Positions 47,182 to 58,607 of a DNA stretch of 64,000 nucleotides are shown here, one piece after another (position 1 is the first letter of the stretch; every line of letters starts with the position of its first letter). Origin of the DNA: Phaeodactylum tricornutum CCAP 1055/1 (lineage: Eukaryota > Bacillariophyta > Bacillariophyceae > Surirellales > Neidiaceae); assembly GCF_000150955.2 (NCBI RefSeq), contig NC_011681.1, positions 357,501 to 421,500 of the forward strand. The letters run 5' to 3'. The notes beneath the pieces were generated by a model, which saw only the letters and a list, made by a program, of their open reading frames with translations, made no database searches and was not told the origin of the DNA. The position numbers and the translations under genes were made by a program.

Positions 47182-48215
47182 AAAGAAGACCCGCCTCTCC
47201 TTAACAAGGGTCTATCTAGAGAGAGTTTTGTTGTTCTGCGAGAGTAACTGAGCGAGTAAAGGTAGTAACGGTTTACTCGAAATGGCAATTTTCTTTTTTT
47301 GACATTTCAGCTTAACGAAGCAAATTTAGTGAGCAAAGCAATAGCATAATTTACATTATGTGATATTTATTACGGAAGGTAGAGTGGGTAATGCAATTCT
47401 CCGTCGACGCAATTGGCACAAAATTTGGCTGAGGGACGGAAAGGAAACTAGAGATTGATTCGCTAACAAGCGTTTCCTGCCAACTATTACCTCTACATAC
47501 TTAAAAAAAGGATGCATGGGCCATGACACTCTAGAAAATCATAAGGAAATGTCTCAAGCCCCACATATGGTGCGTAAATTTTAATACTCTTGGTTTTGGC
47601 AGTAATTTTGCGGCCTCTCCCGAGTCCGCTTTGGTGAATTTCCTCAAATTGAACATGGATCTTCTGATAGAAACCGAAAAAATAAGCAAGTACATTCTAA
47701 AGCTATTTGCCATTGTTAGTACAAAGCAAAAGTTGGCGCAGTTTGAGCTCGAGAGCCTGCTCACTGTCAACACCAATTCAAAAAGTGAGGAAGAAAGCAG
47801 GCCCAAGGAAATAAGATTTTTCTGAGATCCGTGGAGGATCATACGAGTTCTGAAGAAGCTCTCAACTTATACCATGGGAGAGCCCTAAAATGATAGAACA
47901 ACTAACTGTAGGCGAATTTGCTAATCAATGGATACATCCAAGGCCGGTATCAAAAGGGTGCGGATCACTTGTAGTGGTAATCATTGAGATACGGCCATGC
48001 ACTACAGGAACATAATAGTATAACTTGTTTTCCGTAGAATACTATTATTAACTGTAACTGTAAGGCTACTGGAATTTACAATCTTCTCAAGCGAATTTTG
48101 CAGAGTTTGACCATTCACCAACGCAAAGAGATTGTAAATTGGTCAACGATCCATAATTACAGAGACAGAGTTGACATGTGAGCCAAAGTTCAGACTACTT
48201 TAATGGAAGGAATAA
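47182..48215. other. intergenic, about 1 kb, with two strong inverted repeats
   Basis: Downstream of both the DEAD-box gene and the ABC gene. Two perfect inverted repeats: 48012-48021 with 48039-48048 (10 bases, loop 17), and 48073-48084 with 48129-48140 (12 bases, spacer 44); a third short pair is 48107-48112 with 48141-48146. Both strands have frames near 47531-47842 but neither shows a family. I searched in vain for a continuation of the ABC transporter here. Confidence 0.55.
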
Positions 48216-51200
48216 TCACAATTTTTTTCCTTCCGTGGAAAGAGGATCAATCGAAGAGGCACGATCCAGCAAGTAGAAAATACGCCCCGCGCTCTTCTCC
48301 ACTTCCTTTCGGTCAGAAATGTCCTGAAACGCCGCACCGAGACCAAACAAGGCGAATAGAACAGCAAAGTTGGCAATGAGGAAGTCGTTGAAGTCGTAGT
48401 CATCCGGAAACTTGGAAAGAATATATCCACCAAACCAAAGCTGCAATCCATTGATCCATTGCTGAATAAACATAGAAATTCCGCTGACAAAACCAGTCAT
48501 AAAAGCGTCAAATTTAAAGTCTGGCTCCGTTTTCAGTAAAGAATCTTGATAGTCCGTAAAACGCTTGTTCTCAAGCGTCAAAGCCGACACAGTGCGTATA
48601 TTCAACAACGTTTCCACAATAAGGCCACCCGGGGTGTTCAGTGCTTCAACAACGTTATCCACATCGCCTTCGTCCTCTCCAAGCATCTGCTTCATCTCCA
48701 GCGATGTAGCAAATCCCATCAGAGGAACGCAACCAATTGCCAAAAGAGCGAAAGGCCACATGAACTGTATTTCGTGCAAGAAAGATACGCGTCAGATATT
48801 TCTTGAGCTATGGCCACCCATTTGAAAACGGTAAGCCACTTACAATAAAAGATAGTACTACACCTGTAACGATGGAGGAAAGTGCTGTGATAAACGATCG
48901 AACCGGTTCACCAGAAAACGCATGAATACGGGCTGCGTCGTCCTGTAACTGCGAGGTAATACTTCCGACACTTCGCATGTCAAAAAAAGCGACTTCCTGG
49001 CGCAACAAAGAGGTAAAGGACATGTCACGAACCCGTTTGTTCAGACGCTCACTTGCAGTGCCAAAGCCATAAAAGGTCAGCACATTGCCAACAAGACACC
49101 CAAACATTACACAAGCCCAATAGCCAGCTAACGCAAAGGAGCGGTCCTGCATATCGTTGGCGATACCTTTCCAGTAATCCTCACAAGTTGGGAAATTGTT
49201 CGGAATGCTTCCATCCTCAGCGGGACAAAGGAGTACAGGCTGGAAAAGTAAGTCAATTGTTTCAGAAAAAAGAACGCCCCACATCGGGAATACACCTCCA
49301 GCCATCACTGCTCCAATGGCACCAATAAGCATGTATGAAGAATCTGGTTTGGCCATGTCTCGAGCGCGTTTGGCATTGAATGCAGCGGCCTCTTCTGCCT
49401 GGATCTTTCCCTCCCAGTCAATCTCTTCGTCTTCTTCCCGATCTACGTCTTTACCGGAAGCTTTCTTCGATTGGCTGTTGAGAGCTGACAGAGTGGCATC
49501 CCGTCGAGAGGATTCAAAAAGACGCTTATAGCGGCCATGAGGGCGCTCCATTAGAGTTTCGTGACTGCCATATTCTAAAACTTTGCCGTCGGCCACGAAC
49601 GCTATCTTGTCAGCGTTTCGTATCGTAGACAAACGATGCGCGATCAATACAACCGTGTGCTCACTTGAGCTCATCAGCTTGTCAATGGCAGCCTGCACAA
49701 CTGCCTCGCTCTCGTTGTCTAGGGCGCTCGTGGCTTCGTCCAAGATCAAGATATTAGGTCGTTTCACCAAGGCGCGGGCTACCGAAAGAAGAGGAGATCG
49801 TGAGTATTACGTCGATTGCCGTACATCTAAAAACCCATTGTAAACTTACCAATGGCTATACGCTGCTTCTGGCCACCCGACAGCTGAGACGACTCGCCCA
49901 AGGGTGTGTTGTAACCGTCCGGAAACTCCATGATAAAGTCGTGAGCATTCGCGCGCTTGCAGGCCTCCTCAATCTCGAACTGCGACGCACCCGGCGCACC
50001 GTACGCAATATTTCGAGATATAGTATCGTTGAAAAGAGTTGGTTCCTGCCCCACATAGCCAATCTGGTCGCGATACCAAGGCACATTTAAAGACTTCACG
50101 TCCATCCCTAAATACTCAAGCGTGCCCTCGGTCGGATCGTAGAACCGTTCCATTAAGCCAACCGTCGTGCTCTTACCACCACCGCTAGGTCCTACCAAAG
50201 CTACTGTTTCACCCTTCATGATGGTAAGGTTAAAATCGTCGAAAACCTTCTTTTTCGGCCGCGTCGGATACGCAAAACGAACATCTCGAAATTGCAATAA
50301 CGGAGTTTCGTGCTTCGCATCTATCGAAGCACGCATGTTCTCCTTGGATGTTTCTGCGAGCTGAACCAAATCCACCGAGCTACTATTCCGAGACGTACCA
50401 GGGGAGCTGTCAGTGTCTGCTCTATCCTGGCCTTCCTGTTTCTCAACTAGCTTACGATAGTACGTGTCTCCCGCCATCAACTCGTCGTGAGTACCTTTCT
50501 CGGCAACAACTCCACCGACAACCACATTGATCACATCAGCGTTGCGGATGGTCGACAACCGATGCGCAATGATCACGGTGGTGATATTCTTTTGTTCCAA
50601 GATCTTGTCCAAAGCATCCTGTACCACAAGTTCTGACTCTGCATCCAAAGCACTGGTAGCTTCGTCCAGCAATAGAATTTTTGGATTGTGCACCAGAACA
50701 CGCGCTACGAGATACAACAAGAACAAAACCCTGTGAGAAAAAGTTTTGAATGCCATTTTGCGGAGTGGAAACAGGAGAACTTACCAATGGCGATACGCTG
50801 CTTTTGACCTCCGGACAATTGGCTCCCTCGGTCTCCTACCTGCGTGTCGTAGCCATCCGAAAACGACATGATGAAATCGTGCGCATTCGCCATACGAGCC
50901 GCGCTCTCAATCATCTCGTCGGTCGCGTCGGGATTTCCGAAACGAATGTTTCCACGAATACTAGTCGCAAACAAGGTAGGCTCCTGCCCGACGTACCCAA
51001 TCATGCTGCGAAGGTGCGACACGTTGATATCCCGCAAGTTCACTCCATCCAAAGAAACACTACCGGACAGAGGATCGTAAAAGCGTTCGATCAAAGACAT
51101 AACTGTGCTCTTGCCACCGCCGGAGGGACCACAGAAAGCAGATATTTTGCCGGCTTCAATTTCTACAGAAAGACCTTTCAGAATAGCTTCCGTGGGACGG

Positions 51201-52602
51201 GTGGGGTAGTTGAAGCGTACGTCATTGAACGCAAGCGTACCCGCAATGTCGGACGGTTTCTTTCCCTTATCGGATGTCGAATCGATTTCGTACTTCGGTA
51301 GAATCGCCTTGATCGGTCTTTCGGCAGATTCCACATCGGGCTCGCTCTTCTTTGATTTACGGGAGTGCACGGTACTGTTCAGATCTTCCACATCGTCTTC
51401 CTTGTAAATGGTTTCGGCCGGGGCCCCGGCGGTACGTCGAATAGCCGAATAGGCTTCAAAAGCAGCAATTCGGGCAGCCGCAAAGGCTTCGAAAAAGTTG
51501 CCGACTTGGGAAACACCTTGACCAGCAAAAGCGACACCCAGCATCGCTCCGAATACGTCGCTTCCACTATTGGGGCAGGTCGCGTTGTCGTTCACTCCGC
51601 CAGACGGATCGCATCCTGTATCCTCTACATCACGGTACAGGAGCGCGCTACCGTACAAGGCCAAGATGGCGTACAGCATCAAGAAAGCGCCCAACATGGA
51701 ACCTAATTCAAGGATCAAGCCGTTAGTCAGGCCCTGGCTGCAAAAATGTGATAGCAGCGCGATTTCCTGGACGTACCGTTTGCGAGACCCTGTTTGAGAA
51801 GAATACTGACGGCATCGGCAAAAGCCTCTTGTGTTGCCTGGGAGTATTGCTTGAGCATTGTCGGAACAGCATTCAAGGAAAGCACCGTTTTGATAGCGGA
51901 AACGCTGGAATACGCAACACTACCAGCGCGTTTGTAACTTTTGCTCGCCCGTGCGCCTTTTTGCTGGTTTAGCTGTACCACCATGAGTGCCGCGACTGAC
52001 ACAAAGGGAATAACGCACAGCACCACGAACGCGATTCGCCACGAAACGAAAAAGGCAAAACCAATTCCACCGATGCCGGTGGTTAAAAACTGAACGCCCT
52101 CCCCAAACTTACGGCCCATACCGCGTCGATACTTATTGGCGTTGGGTCCCACTTGAGCAGCGATACCGCCGACGTCGTAAACGTCGAAAAATGCCGCGTC
52201 CTGGCGCAGCAACGCGCCGAACCATTGGAGACGAAAGTTCTGCGACGCGTGGTACGCCACCAGTTCAAAACAGAAGGATTGAATGGTTGCACAGACCAGC
52301 GCGTAGACTCCCACGATCAGAAACGTAAACGCGAGCTCGCGAATCTGACTGAGACCGTTGGTAGAAGCGGCGGAAATGTCGGAGAAGGAGGAAGAAAAGA
52401 GCCACGCCAGGATCGGGTAAACGAGTCCGTTAGCAATTCCTGCAATTACGCCGAAAAAAAAGAGGACCTTGACACGGACCCCGCAGTCGAAAGCGAAGTG
52501 GAGCGTTTCGACAGCAGAAGCTTGCTTCGCCTTGGGTTTCTTCGCTTTGCCTCCCGCGGACGTCGAGTGATTGGTTTCTTCCAAGTCGTCGGCCGCCGGC
52601 AT
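48216..52602 (-). CDS. ABCB-type full ABC transporter with order TMD-NBD-NBD-TMD
   Basis: Inferred exons 52602-51773, 51737-50785, 50704-49850, 49778-48844 and 48764-48216; 1373 residues. TMD1 fills ~1-400 (VLFFFGVIAGIANGLVYPIL onward). NBD1: Walker A GPSGGGKST near 480, signature LSGGQKQR near 585, Walker B ILLLDEATSALD, and IIAHRLST. After a linker of only ~45 residues comes NBD2 (~735-950): Walker A near 766, the same signature, Walker B ILILDEATSALD, LIAHRLST. TMD2 (~1028-1340) follows, from SSYMLIGAIGAVMAGGVFPM to FGLGAAFQDISDRK, and the protein stops at STEGKKL, where an NBD would normally begin. Introns 2 and 3 split the same Ala codon of the RIAIAR motif in NBD1 and NBD2, suggesting one half was duplicated. 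Catalytic motifs are intact. The exon 1-2 junction needs the weak donor GTCCAG. Likely export of lipophilic compounds. Confidence 0.85.
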
Positions 52603-53531
52603 GATGAAACGCGATATGGACGTAGTACGCCTCTATTGGAGTCTTTTGCGACAACTTGCCTTTAGCCATGCGTGGAGAACAAACAATAAAGGTCGGTGAG
52701 ACTGCCGTCGTGACATTCGTTTTGCATGCGAAAGGCAGGATCTAATGCTTACTAAACGGATTCTGAATGTGAGGATGTGTTCCCGAGAATCCAAATGAGA
52801 CTAACAAAACTTGTGAGGGAAATGACGCACGGACGCCGAATGATTCACGGGAGAGATCCATAGAGAAATTGCACGTGTGCCGCTTCGTAGACCAAGATGC
52901 CGGCCGCAGGAAAAGAAGGTAGCGAAGAGCGATGATGTGCTGACCACAGAAATGCACCGCGCGCTCCGATCGTTACAATTAACGTGTGGGTGCCGGATCA
53001 CAGTTTTAAGATGTTCCTGAGCCTTCCTCAGCTGAGAACTATCAAGCACTGCCGGCTTCGTCGGCGTCAAATTTGTGAGGAGCAAAACCCGAGCGCCGTC
53101 AAACCCGCACCTACCGTTCCTTTATGCATTTTGTTGTCGCTTCCCAAACGTTCCAAAGACGAATGAATTCTATCTGGCATGCGTGTGTGGTAAAAAGTTT
53201 GGCACGAGTGCGGGTTTAAGTAAAGACAAATCTACGGAAGAGCAAACAAAAACTATGGTGAATTCTCACTATGGTAGGACTACCAAGAAAGAAGGAAAAA
53301 CTTTAGCAGTGTTCTTGTTCTTGCAGCCAATTTTCCTCAGCGTCATCATTTTGTTGACTGTGAAGCGTGTCTCGCATGGCCAACTGTAAGTTAATCACGT
53401 GAGCCAAAGACTTGCCGCAAAGCTTGCAAATGTGTATGGACTAGGCGTTTCGAGGAAATAGCAATATTTTCTTGTCAGAGAGTCGAGGACGGATAGCATA
53501 CAAGCTAGAAGACATCAATTCGGCTTTCTTT
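52603..53531. other. intergenic, 929 bases
   Basis: 5' flank of the ABC gene and 3' side of the SDR gene. A 104-codon plus-strand frame (53075-53389) ends in a hydrophobic stretch but shows no family; not called. Confidence 0.45.
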
Positions 53532-54632
53532 CTAGTCTCGTTGTAGACCCGTAAAGAGTTTCTCAAACGTTTCTCCAACATGTTCCGTACCACTCGTAAA
53601 ATCTGCAGGGGCTGCTTTTTGTTTCAAAATGTTGCTGATTCCGACGGTGGACAAGGGTTTGCCCGTATCGGAATCATAGCATTCAAATGTAGCAAAGCCA
53701 GTTAGGCCTGGATAGCGCGTCGCTTCGATACACAACGCAGCTACATCAGCCCTAGCAATCCGTCCGCTTTTTGTGTCGCCCTGATTCAGTTCCAAAGCTG
53801 TGACACCTCGTGGTGCATCTTCCGTCAACCCTCCCGGACGAATCACGGTATACACCAAACTAGGCTGGTTTCCGCTCATGGAGTACAATCTACGTACTTC
53901 GTCTTCGCCTTTGATCTTTTCTTCCATTATTTTTCCGAAAAGATTCAGAAACTGAAAGACTGGAGAATTTGGCTTGGTCACCGCTCCGGAACTGACAACT
54001 ACTAAGTGCGGAATCTTTTGCGCGAGACAAGCTCTGGCGACGTTCACCAATCCATCATTGTCCACTTGGGATGGAGTTCCCCCATTCTTACTTGCAGACG
54101 CACAAAAGATAACGGCCTGACACCTCTCGATGGCTCTACTGATCGTTGCAGGCTTTGTCACGTCACAGGGTAACAATGCAACCAGCTTTGAGGAGCTGTC
54201 GCCATTGTAAGTACCCGACCGCGAGGTTGCTCTGACGGGAATCCCTCGTTCGACACATGCTTGGACACACTGGCTTCCTGTTCGACCATTGGCTCCAATG
54301 ACGCATATAGGAGAGCTTTCGACTGCAATGGTATTGCCAGCAAAGGCAGCCAAAGATATTGTGCCTGTTGCCTTAGCAACGAATTGACGACGCGAGCCCG
54401 CTTTAGAACATGTCTGCAAGACGTAGTCACCGGTTTGATTTATGTGGTCTTCGTTTTCGGTCGAAGCCTGCAATGTCCAGAAGAGTTCATTCGAGGTAGT
54501 CTTTCTGCTTCTAGATCTCGTCAGGAGTTGTGGCGAGTGACTGGTCGAAGACAAAGAAAAGGCACTTGCCCGTAAGCATTGTACTGCAAAGAACACTAGA
54601 AGGATAGCGGTACTTGAGCGCTCTGTCTTCAT
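53532..54632 (-). CDS. plastid-targeted atypical SDR (NAD(P)-binding, NmrA/Tic62-like)
   Basis: 366 residues. The leader TAILLVFFAVQCLRASA|FSLS is a signal peptide with a canonical ASAF site, so plastid import is likely. The mature part has a Rossmann fold: the Gly-rich motif ICVIGANGRTGSQCVQACVE (dinucleotide site), an Arg at the end of strand 2 (VRATSRSG) fitting NADP(H), LLPCDVTKPATISRAIERCQ, VIFCASASKNGG, then VVVSSGAV in the active region and YTVIRPGGLTEDAPRGVTAL. It lacks the YxxxK of classic SDRs, as in atypical NmrA/Tic62-like members. The C-terminal part ends ...STVGISNILKQKAAPADF. Plant relatives act in chlorophyll or envelope redox steps; the substrate here is unknown. Confidence 0.83.
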   Translation of the reverse strand: MKTERSSTAILLVFFAVQCLRASAFSLSSTSHSPQLLTRSRSRKTTSNELFWTLQASTENEDHINQTGDYVLQTCSKAGSRRQFVAKATGTISLAAFAGNTIAVESSPICVIGANGRTGSQCVQACVERGIPVRATSRSGTYNGDSSSKLVALLPCDVTKPATISRAIERCQAVIFCASASKNGGTPSQVDNDGLVNVARACLAQKIPHLVVVSSGAVTKPNSPVFQFLNLFGKIMEEKIKGEDEVRRLYSMSGNQPSLVYTVIRPGGLTEDAPRGVTALELNQGDTKSGRIARADVAALCIEATRYPGLTGFATFECYDSDTGKPLSTVGISNILKQKAAPADFTSGTEHVGETFEKLFTGLQRD

Positions 54633-56247
54633 TGAATTCCTGTTGTTTAATCGCGTTATGCAACCTTTTAGAGAGTGTTCTTTGAGACCTTTGCTTTATG
54701 CGATACGTCGTTCCGCCCTTCTTGCTCAACAATTGTTGAACATCATTTTGATATCTCTGGTCAGCACCTTCGATTCACTGTCGAAGACCCATTTGTTAGA
54801 TGGGCGGCTGACGCTGACAGTGCTTTTGGCGGATCGGCGATCAACACCACATCAGATCATGCCCGTCAGTCCTGCGACACGGTAAATTGATTCGTGCAAC
54901 GATTGGTCGCTTACAGAATTTACAGTTAGTGTAAACATAGCTTCCTTTTACATTCGAAGTAAGAATCAAAATACAAAGGGATCCCGAAAAAGAAAGCACC
55001 ATCTATCGAGTAAGTGGCCGAGTTTTAGAATACCATTGTCGAGCCTCAACACTATCCACAATCAGGCTGTTAACATCTATTGGTAGGTCGAACTCCCGTT
55101 AGAAAGGCTCGCTTGCACTGTATAAGTCACATCTTACTGTTAAGTTGAATTACGCTTTGCAAAATAAGACTAGCTGATCGTGTGAACCTAGGTATTGTTA
55201 AACAGGCATTGCGTTTGGCTTGGATTGGAAGTGACAACCCCCACGTCGGCAACAGATCTCATCGCCGTCGAAAAGTGCGCATACCAAGCCAAATATCTGA
55301 AATAAGAGTATTGTACATGTCCCTCCTTCATGTAAAATAGCTCAATTAACTTTGCTTCTCCGATCTGGGACAGACTCGAGCCATTGAATAGGATGTCGGT
55401 TATAGAATGGCCAGTCCGGGACGCACAGCTGAATTTGTTCGTGAGTATATGTGTGACAAAAGCGAGATCCCGTGAGTTAAAAGATCTTCAGAATATTTGT
55501 GTTCTCATCCACAATCGAGAAGAAGACGTACAATAATGGAAATGACGACACCCACAAGCCATGCTTGAAAAACAATCAAAAAGTCTTGTTGAAAAAAGCC
55601 GATGATCCAGCCGACAGCTCCAAAGGCCAGAATAATCCAGTAGAACAAAAGCTCCGCAAGTTGTTGGCCTTCGTAATCCATTATACTACTGTTCTATCCA
55701 AAGAACTTAGAACCGAAAGAAGGCAAAGAGAGTAGACACTCCGTAAACCATGAAAGTTTGCTGGAACAATTTTAGGGGGCTCACAGTCAAAAGTAGCAAG
55801 CACGACAACCGCGACCATCGACGGTTGATGGAGTGACAATGAGTGGGGCGACTGCTTTGGCGGTCTGGACCCATCGTGCTGAAATATTGAGCTCCGCGTG
55901 GCGGTATGTCGGCTTGGCCGCTTGTCCGTTGTACTTTGGCGTTTCGACGAAATTCAAAGGCACGTATACTCTCAACCTATTTGAAACAGGTGTCTCTGCT
56001 ACTTCTCTTCTGTGAGGCAGAACAACGTGAAGCTCACGGTCAGGCGGTCACTTACAGTCAAGCGACGTGTCTCCACTCGGAAGACTCGACACGACCCATA
56101 CAGAGTTCCAGTAGACGAAAACAAACTGGAAGACCGGAATGCAAAGACGAGCAGCGTTACAGTAATTCTCTCGAAAAAAACTGATTCTTCATCCGCCTTG
56201 CCTCCTATTGTGTAGAAAGTATTGCTTTAGTTATCGGCTCAGTTTGC
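54633..56247. other. intergenic, 1.6 kb, the longest gene-free stretch
   Basis: AT-rich promoter side of two divergent genes. Frames at 54643-54885, 55499-55735 (Lys-rich), 55833-56015 and its antisense 55787-55975 have no motif or splice support. No tRNA cloverleaf, repeat or mobile element recognised; possible unseen small RNA. Confidence 0.5.
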
Positions 56248-58557
56248 ATGAAGCCCCCAAACCTTTCGAATCAAACTGCCGTCGTATCATGTCTTAGCTG
56301 TCGTTTGCTATGGTGTATGGGGCTCCTGCTCCTGGCGGTGGAAACCGCTTTTGTCGAAAGCGTCATCGAGAACAACGAAGAAGCGCAAGCTGTTACGTAT
56401 CACCACTTACGGAGTAGCAGCGTTGGCATGATCGCTTCTCCAGAAAGGTCCTTGATCCCTCGTTTTTTGCAAGTTGACAGTAGCGAATGCACCGAAAGTT
56501 GCTGTATTGCAACCTACCCTTGTCCCGTAGAAGAATCCACGAATCCCTTTGCGAGTGTCCCCTTTGTTGTTCAAATTATTATCATTGGTGTGCTTATCTC
56601 TCTTTCCGCCCTCTTTTCGGGCTTGACGCTGGGACTTATGAGTCTAGACAAGACGGGCCTCGAGATCGTTATGCACGGTGACGACGTCACTAACGCTCGC
56701 TACGCATCCGATATTTTTCCCGTACGAGAAAATGGCAATCTATTGTTGTGTACACTGCTACTAGGAAACGTGGCCGTCAACGCGCTCTTGTCCATTATGA
56801 TGGGTGACATTGCTGGCGGTCTGATAGGTTTCTTATCCAGTACATTTTTGATCGTCATTTTTGGAGAGATCATCCCACAAGCCGCCTGCAGCCGCTATGC
56901 GCTGCTCATTGGTAGCAAAACTGTCCCGCTGGTTCGTGTGATTCTTGTACTCTTCTATCCAATTGCGGCCCCATTGGCTTATATGTTGGACAAGCTTCTG
57001 GGGGCCGAATTGGCCACAATCTATTCCAGCGCCGAACTTATGAAATTGCTACAGATTCACGTAGAAAACGAAGCCATGGATCAGGATACCGCAGTTGCCA
57101 TGAGGGGCGCCCTCAAATACAAGGATACGACCGTCAAAGAAGTCATGACGCCACTCAGCAATACCTTCATGTTGTCGGTTGACGAAAAACTCAGCTTTGA
57201 AACCATTGCGAAAATTTTTAAAACAGGATATTCTCGAATTCCAGTCTACGAGATTTCAACGGTATGTTATTTTACTGGACCATGCGAGCTGCCGAATACG
57301 AGTGACGCTGGGCGTGTAAATGCTAACTGCTAGCGTCTATCTCTTGGCTTCCAGAACAACGTTATTGGCCTATTATTTGTGAAAGACTTGATCTTCATCG
57401 ACCCGGAAGACGAAACAAGGGTGGCCGACTTTGTCCAAATTTTTGGACGAGGTGTACACGTTGTGTGGCCTGATGACAAGCTTGGCGATGTCTTGCGCGA
57501 GCTCAAGCTAGGCAAATCTCACATGGCTTTAGTCCGAGACGTGAACAACAACGATGCAAGTGTAGATCCATTTTACGAGATCAAGGGCATTATTACTTTG
57601 GAAGACATTGTTGAGGAGATTTTAGGTGATGAGATTGTGGACGAGACAGATGCCTTTGTCGATGGATCGCACGCCGTAAAAGTCGACCGAACAGAAACCT
57701 TTAAATGGGCTCGCTTGCGTCTACTGGACTCCAAGATCGTCGATGAGAGTCTTTCTTTCGACGAAGTAAGGGCCGTGACGGCTCATCTCAAAACGAATTA
57801 TTCCAAGGTCGTTTCGCCCCTCACGGAGAAACAGTTACGTCGCCTCGTTACCGAAACGCATGTGTCTTTACTTCCTGCGGCAGTCCAAGAAGTTGGAGAG
57901 ACCTTGCCCAGCGATTTGCTTTACCAAAAAGGTGTAGAGAATGATGTCTGTACGCTCATTCTATCGGGAAAAGTGACCGTCTTAGCCGGCGACGATAACT
58001 TTAGGTCAAATGTATCGTCATGGTGTCTGCTGGGATCGGGCGCACTCTCAGATGCTCGCTATAAACCCGATTTTGACGCTTTTGTGAGCAGCGGTCCTTG
58101 TCGATGTTTACGCATCAATCGGGCCAGCTTTGCTGCTGCCATAGATATTTCTGCGGTCGAGAAACTTTCTTCTCTCGCAGAAGAGACTTCTGATCGAGTG
58201 GACGATCCGGTTGAGCCTCGCCTCTACCCCGTATCGCGGCCGTTGGCTGTAAAGAGTGTGCCGGTAAATGATGGATCTGAAATCAGCGAACATAGACGGA
58301 AAAAGAAGCTGTTGACAGCTTTGCAAATGTTTGGCAAACAGGCAGGCCGCAATAGCGAGAGCGCCACTGAAGCAGCGAATACGTCGGTAATGCCTTCAAA
58401 TCGAGTGCCACAGCCGGAAGCGAGCAACGCTCCCGAAATTCTTCGCTACGCAATCGAATACATTGAAAGCCCTGCTCAAGATGAAAGTGATCAGCAAGGG
58501 GACAATGGCATAAAGCATTGCAGCAACAATACTTCGGACGACACTTTTACACCATAG
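56248..58557 (+). CDS. CNNM/CorC-type DUF21-CBS membrane protein (Mg2+ transport)
   Basis: Inferred exons 56248-57261 and 57355-58557 (donor GTATGT, acceptor TCCAG), 738 residues. Order: signal-like N-terminal helix (LLWCMGLLLLAVETAFVES), a Cys-rich lumenal stretch, then a DUF21 domain of about four helices (VVQIIIIGVLISLSALFSGL, NGNLLLCTLLLGNVAVNALL, STFLIVIFGEIIPQAACSRY). A CBS pair follows: VKEVMTPLSNTFMLSVDEKL to SRIPVYEIST, split by the intron, then NNVIGLLFVKDL, and MALVRDVNNND to IKGIITLEDIVEEILGDEIV. The C-terminal region (~520-650, ending LRINRASFAAAI) resembles the cyclic-nucleotide-binding-like domain of animal CNNMs. Role: Mg2+ efflux or homeostasis at a membrane. Its stop lies 50 bases from the convergent RecQ gene. 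Confidence 0.88.
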
Positions 58558-58607
58558 ATCAACAATATCCATAAACCCAAAAGCCATAGGGAGCTATTTT
58601 TAGCGTT

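Noticed and set aside
47531-47842. Opposing open frames as a small gene or the missing terminal NBD of the ABC transporter
   Set aside because: No Walker, signature or other motif on either strand and no splice link.
51772-51777. Strong donor GTACGT at 51776 for the first ABC intron
   Set aside because: Joining to any nearby acceptor gives a stop in frame; only the GTCCAG donor keeps the transporter frame.
53075-53389. 104-codon plus-strand frame with a hydrophobic stretch
   Set aside because: No family, no supporting context; could be real but cannot be supported.
55787-56015. Overlapping sense and antisense frames in the 1.6 kb gap
   Set aside because: Both are open and neither has a motif, as expected by chance.
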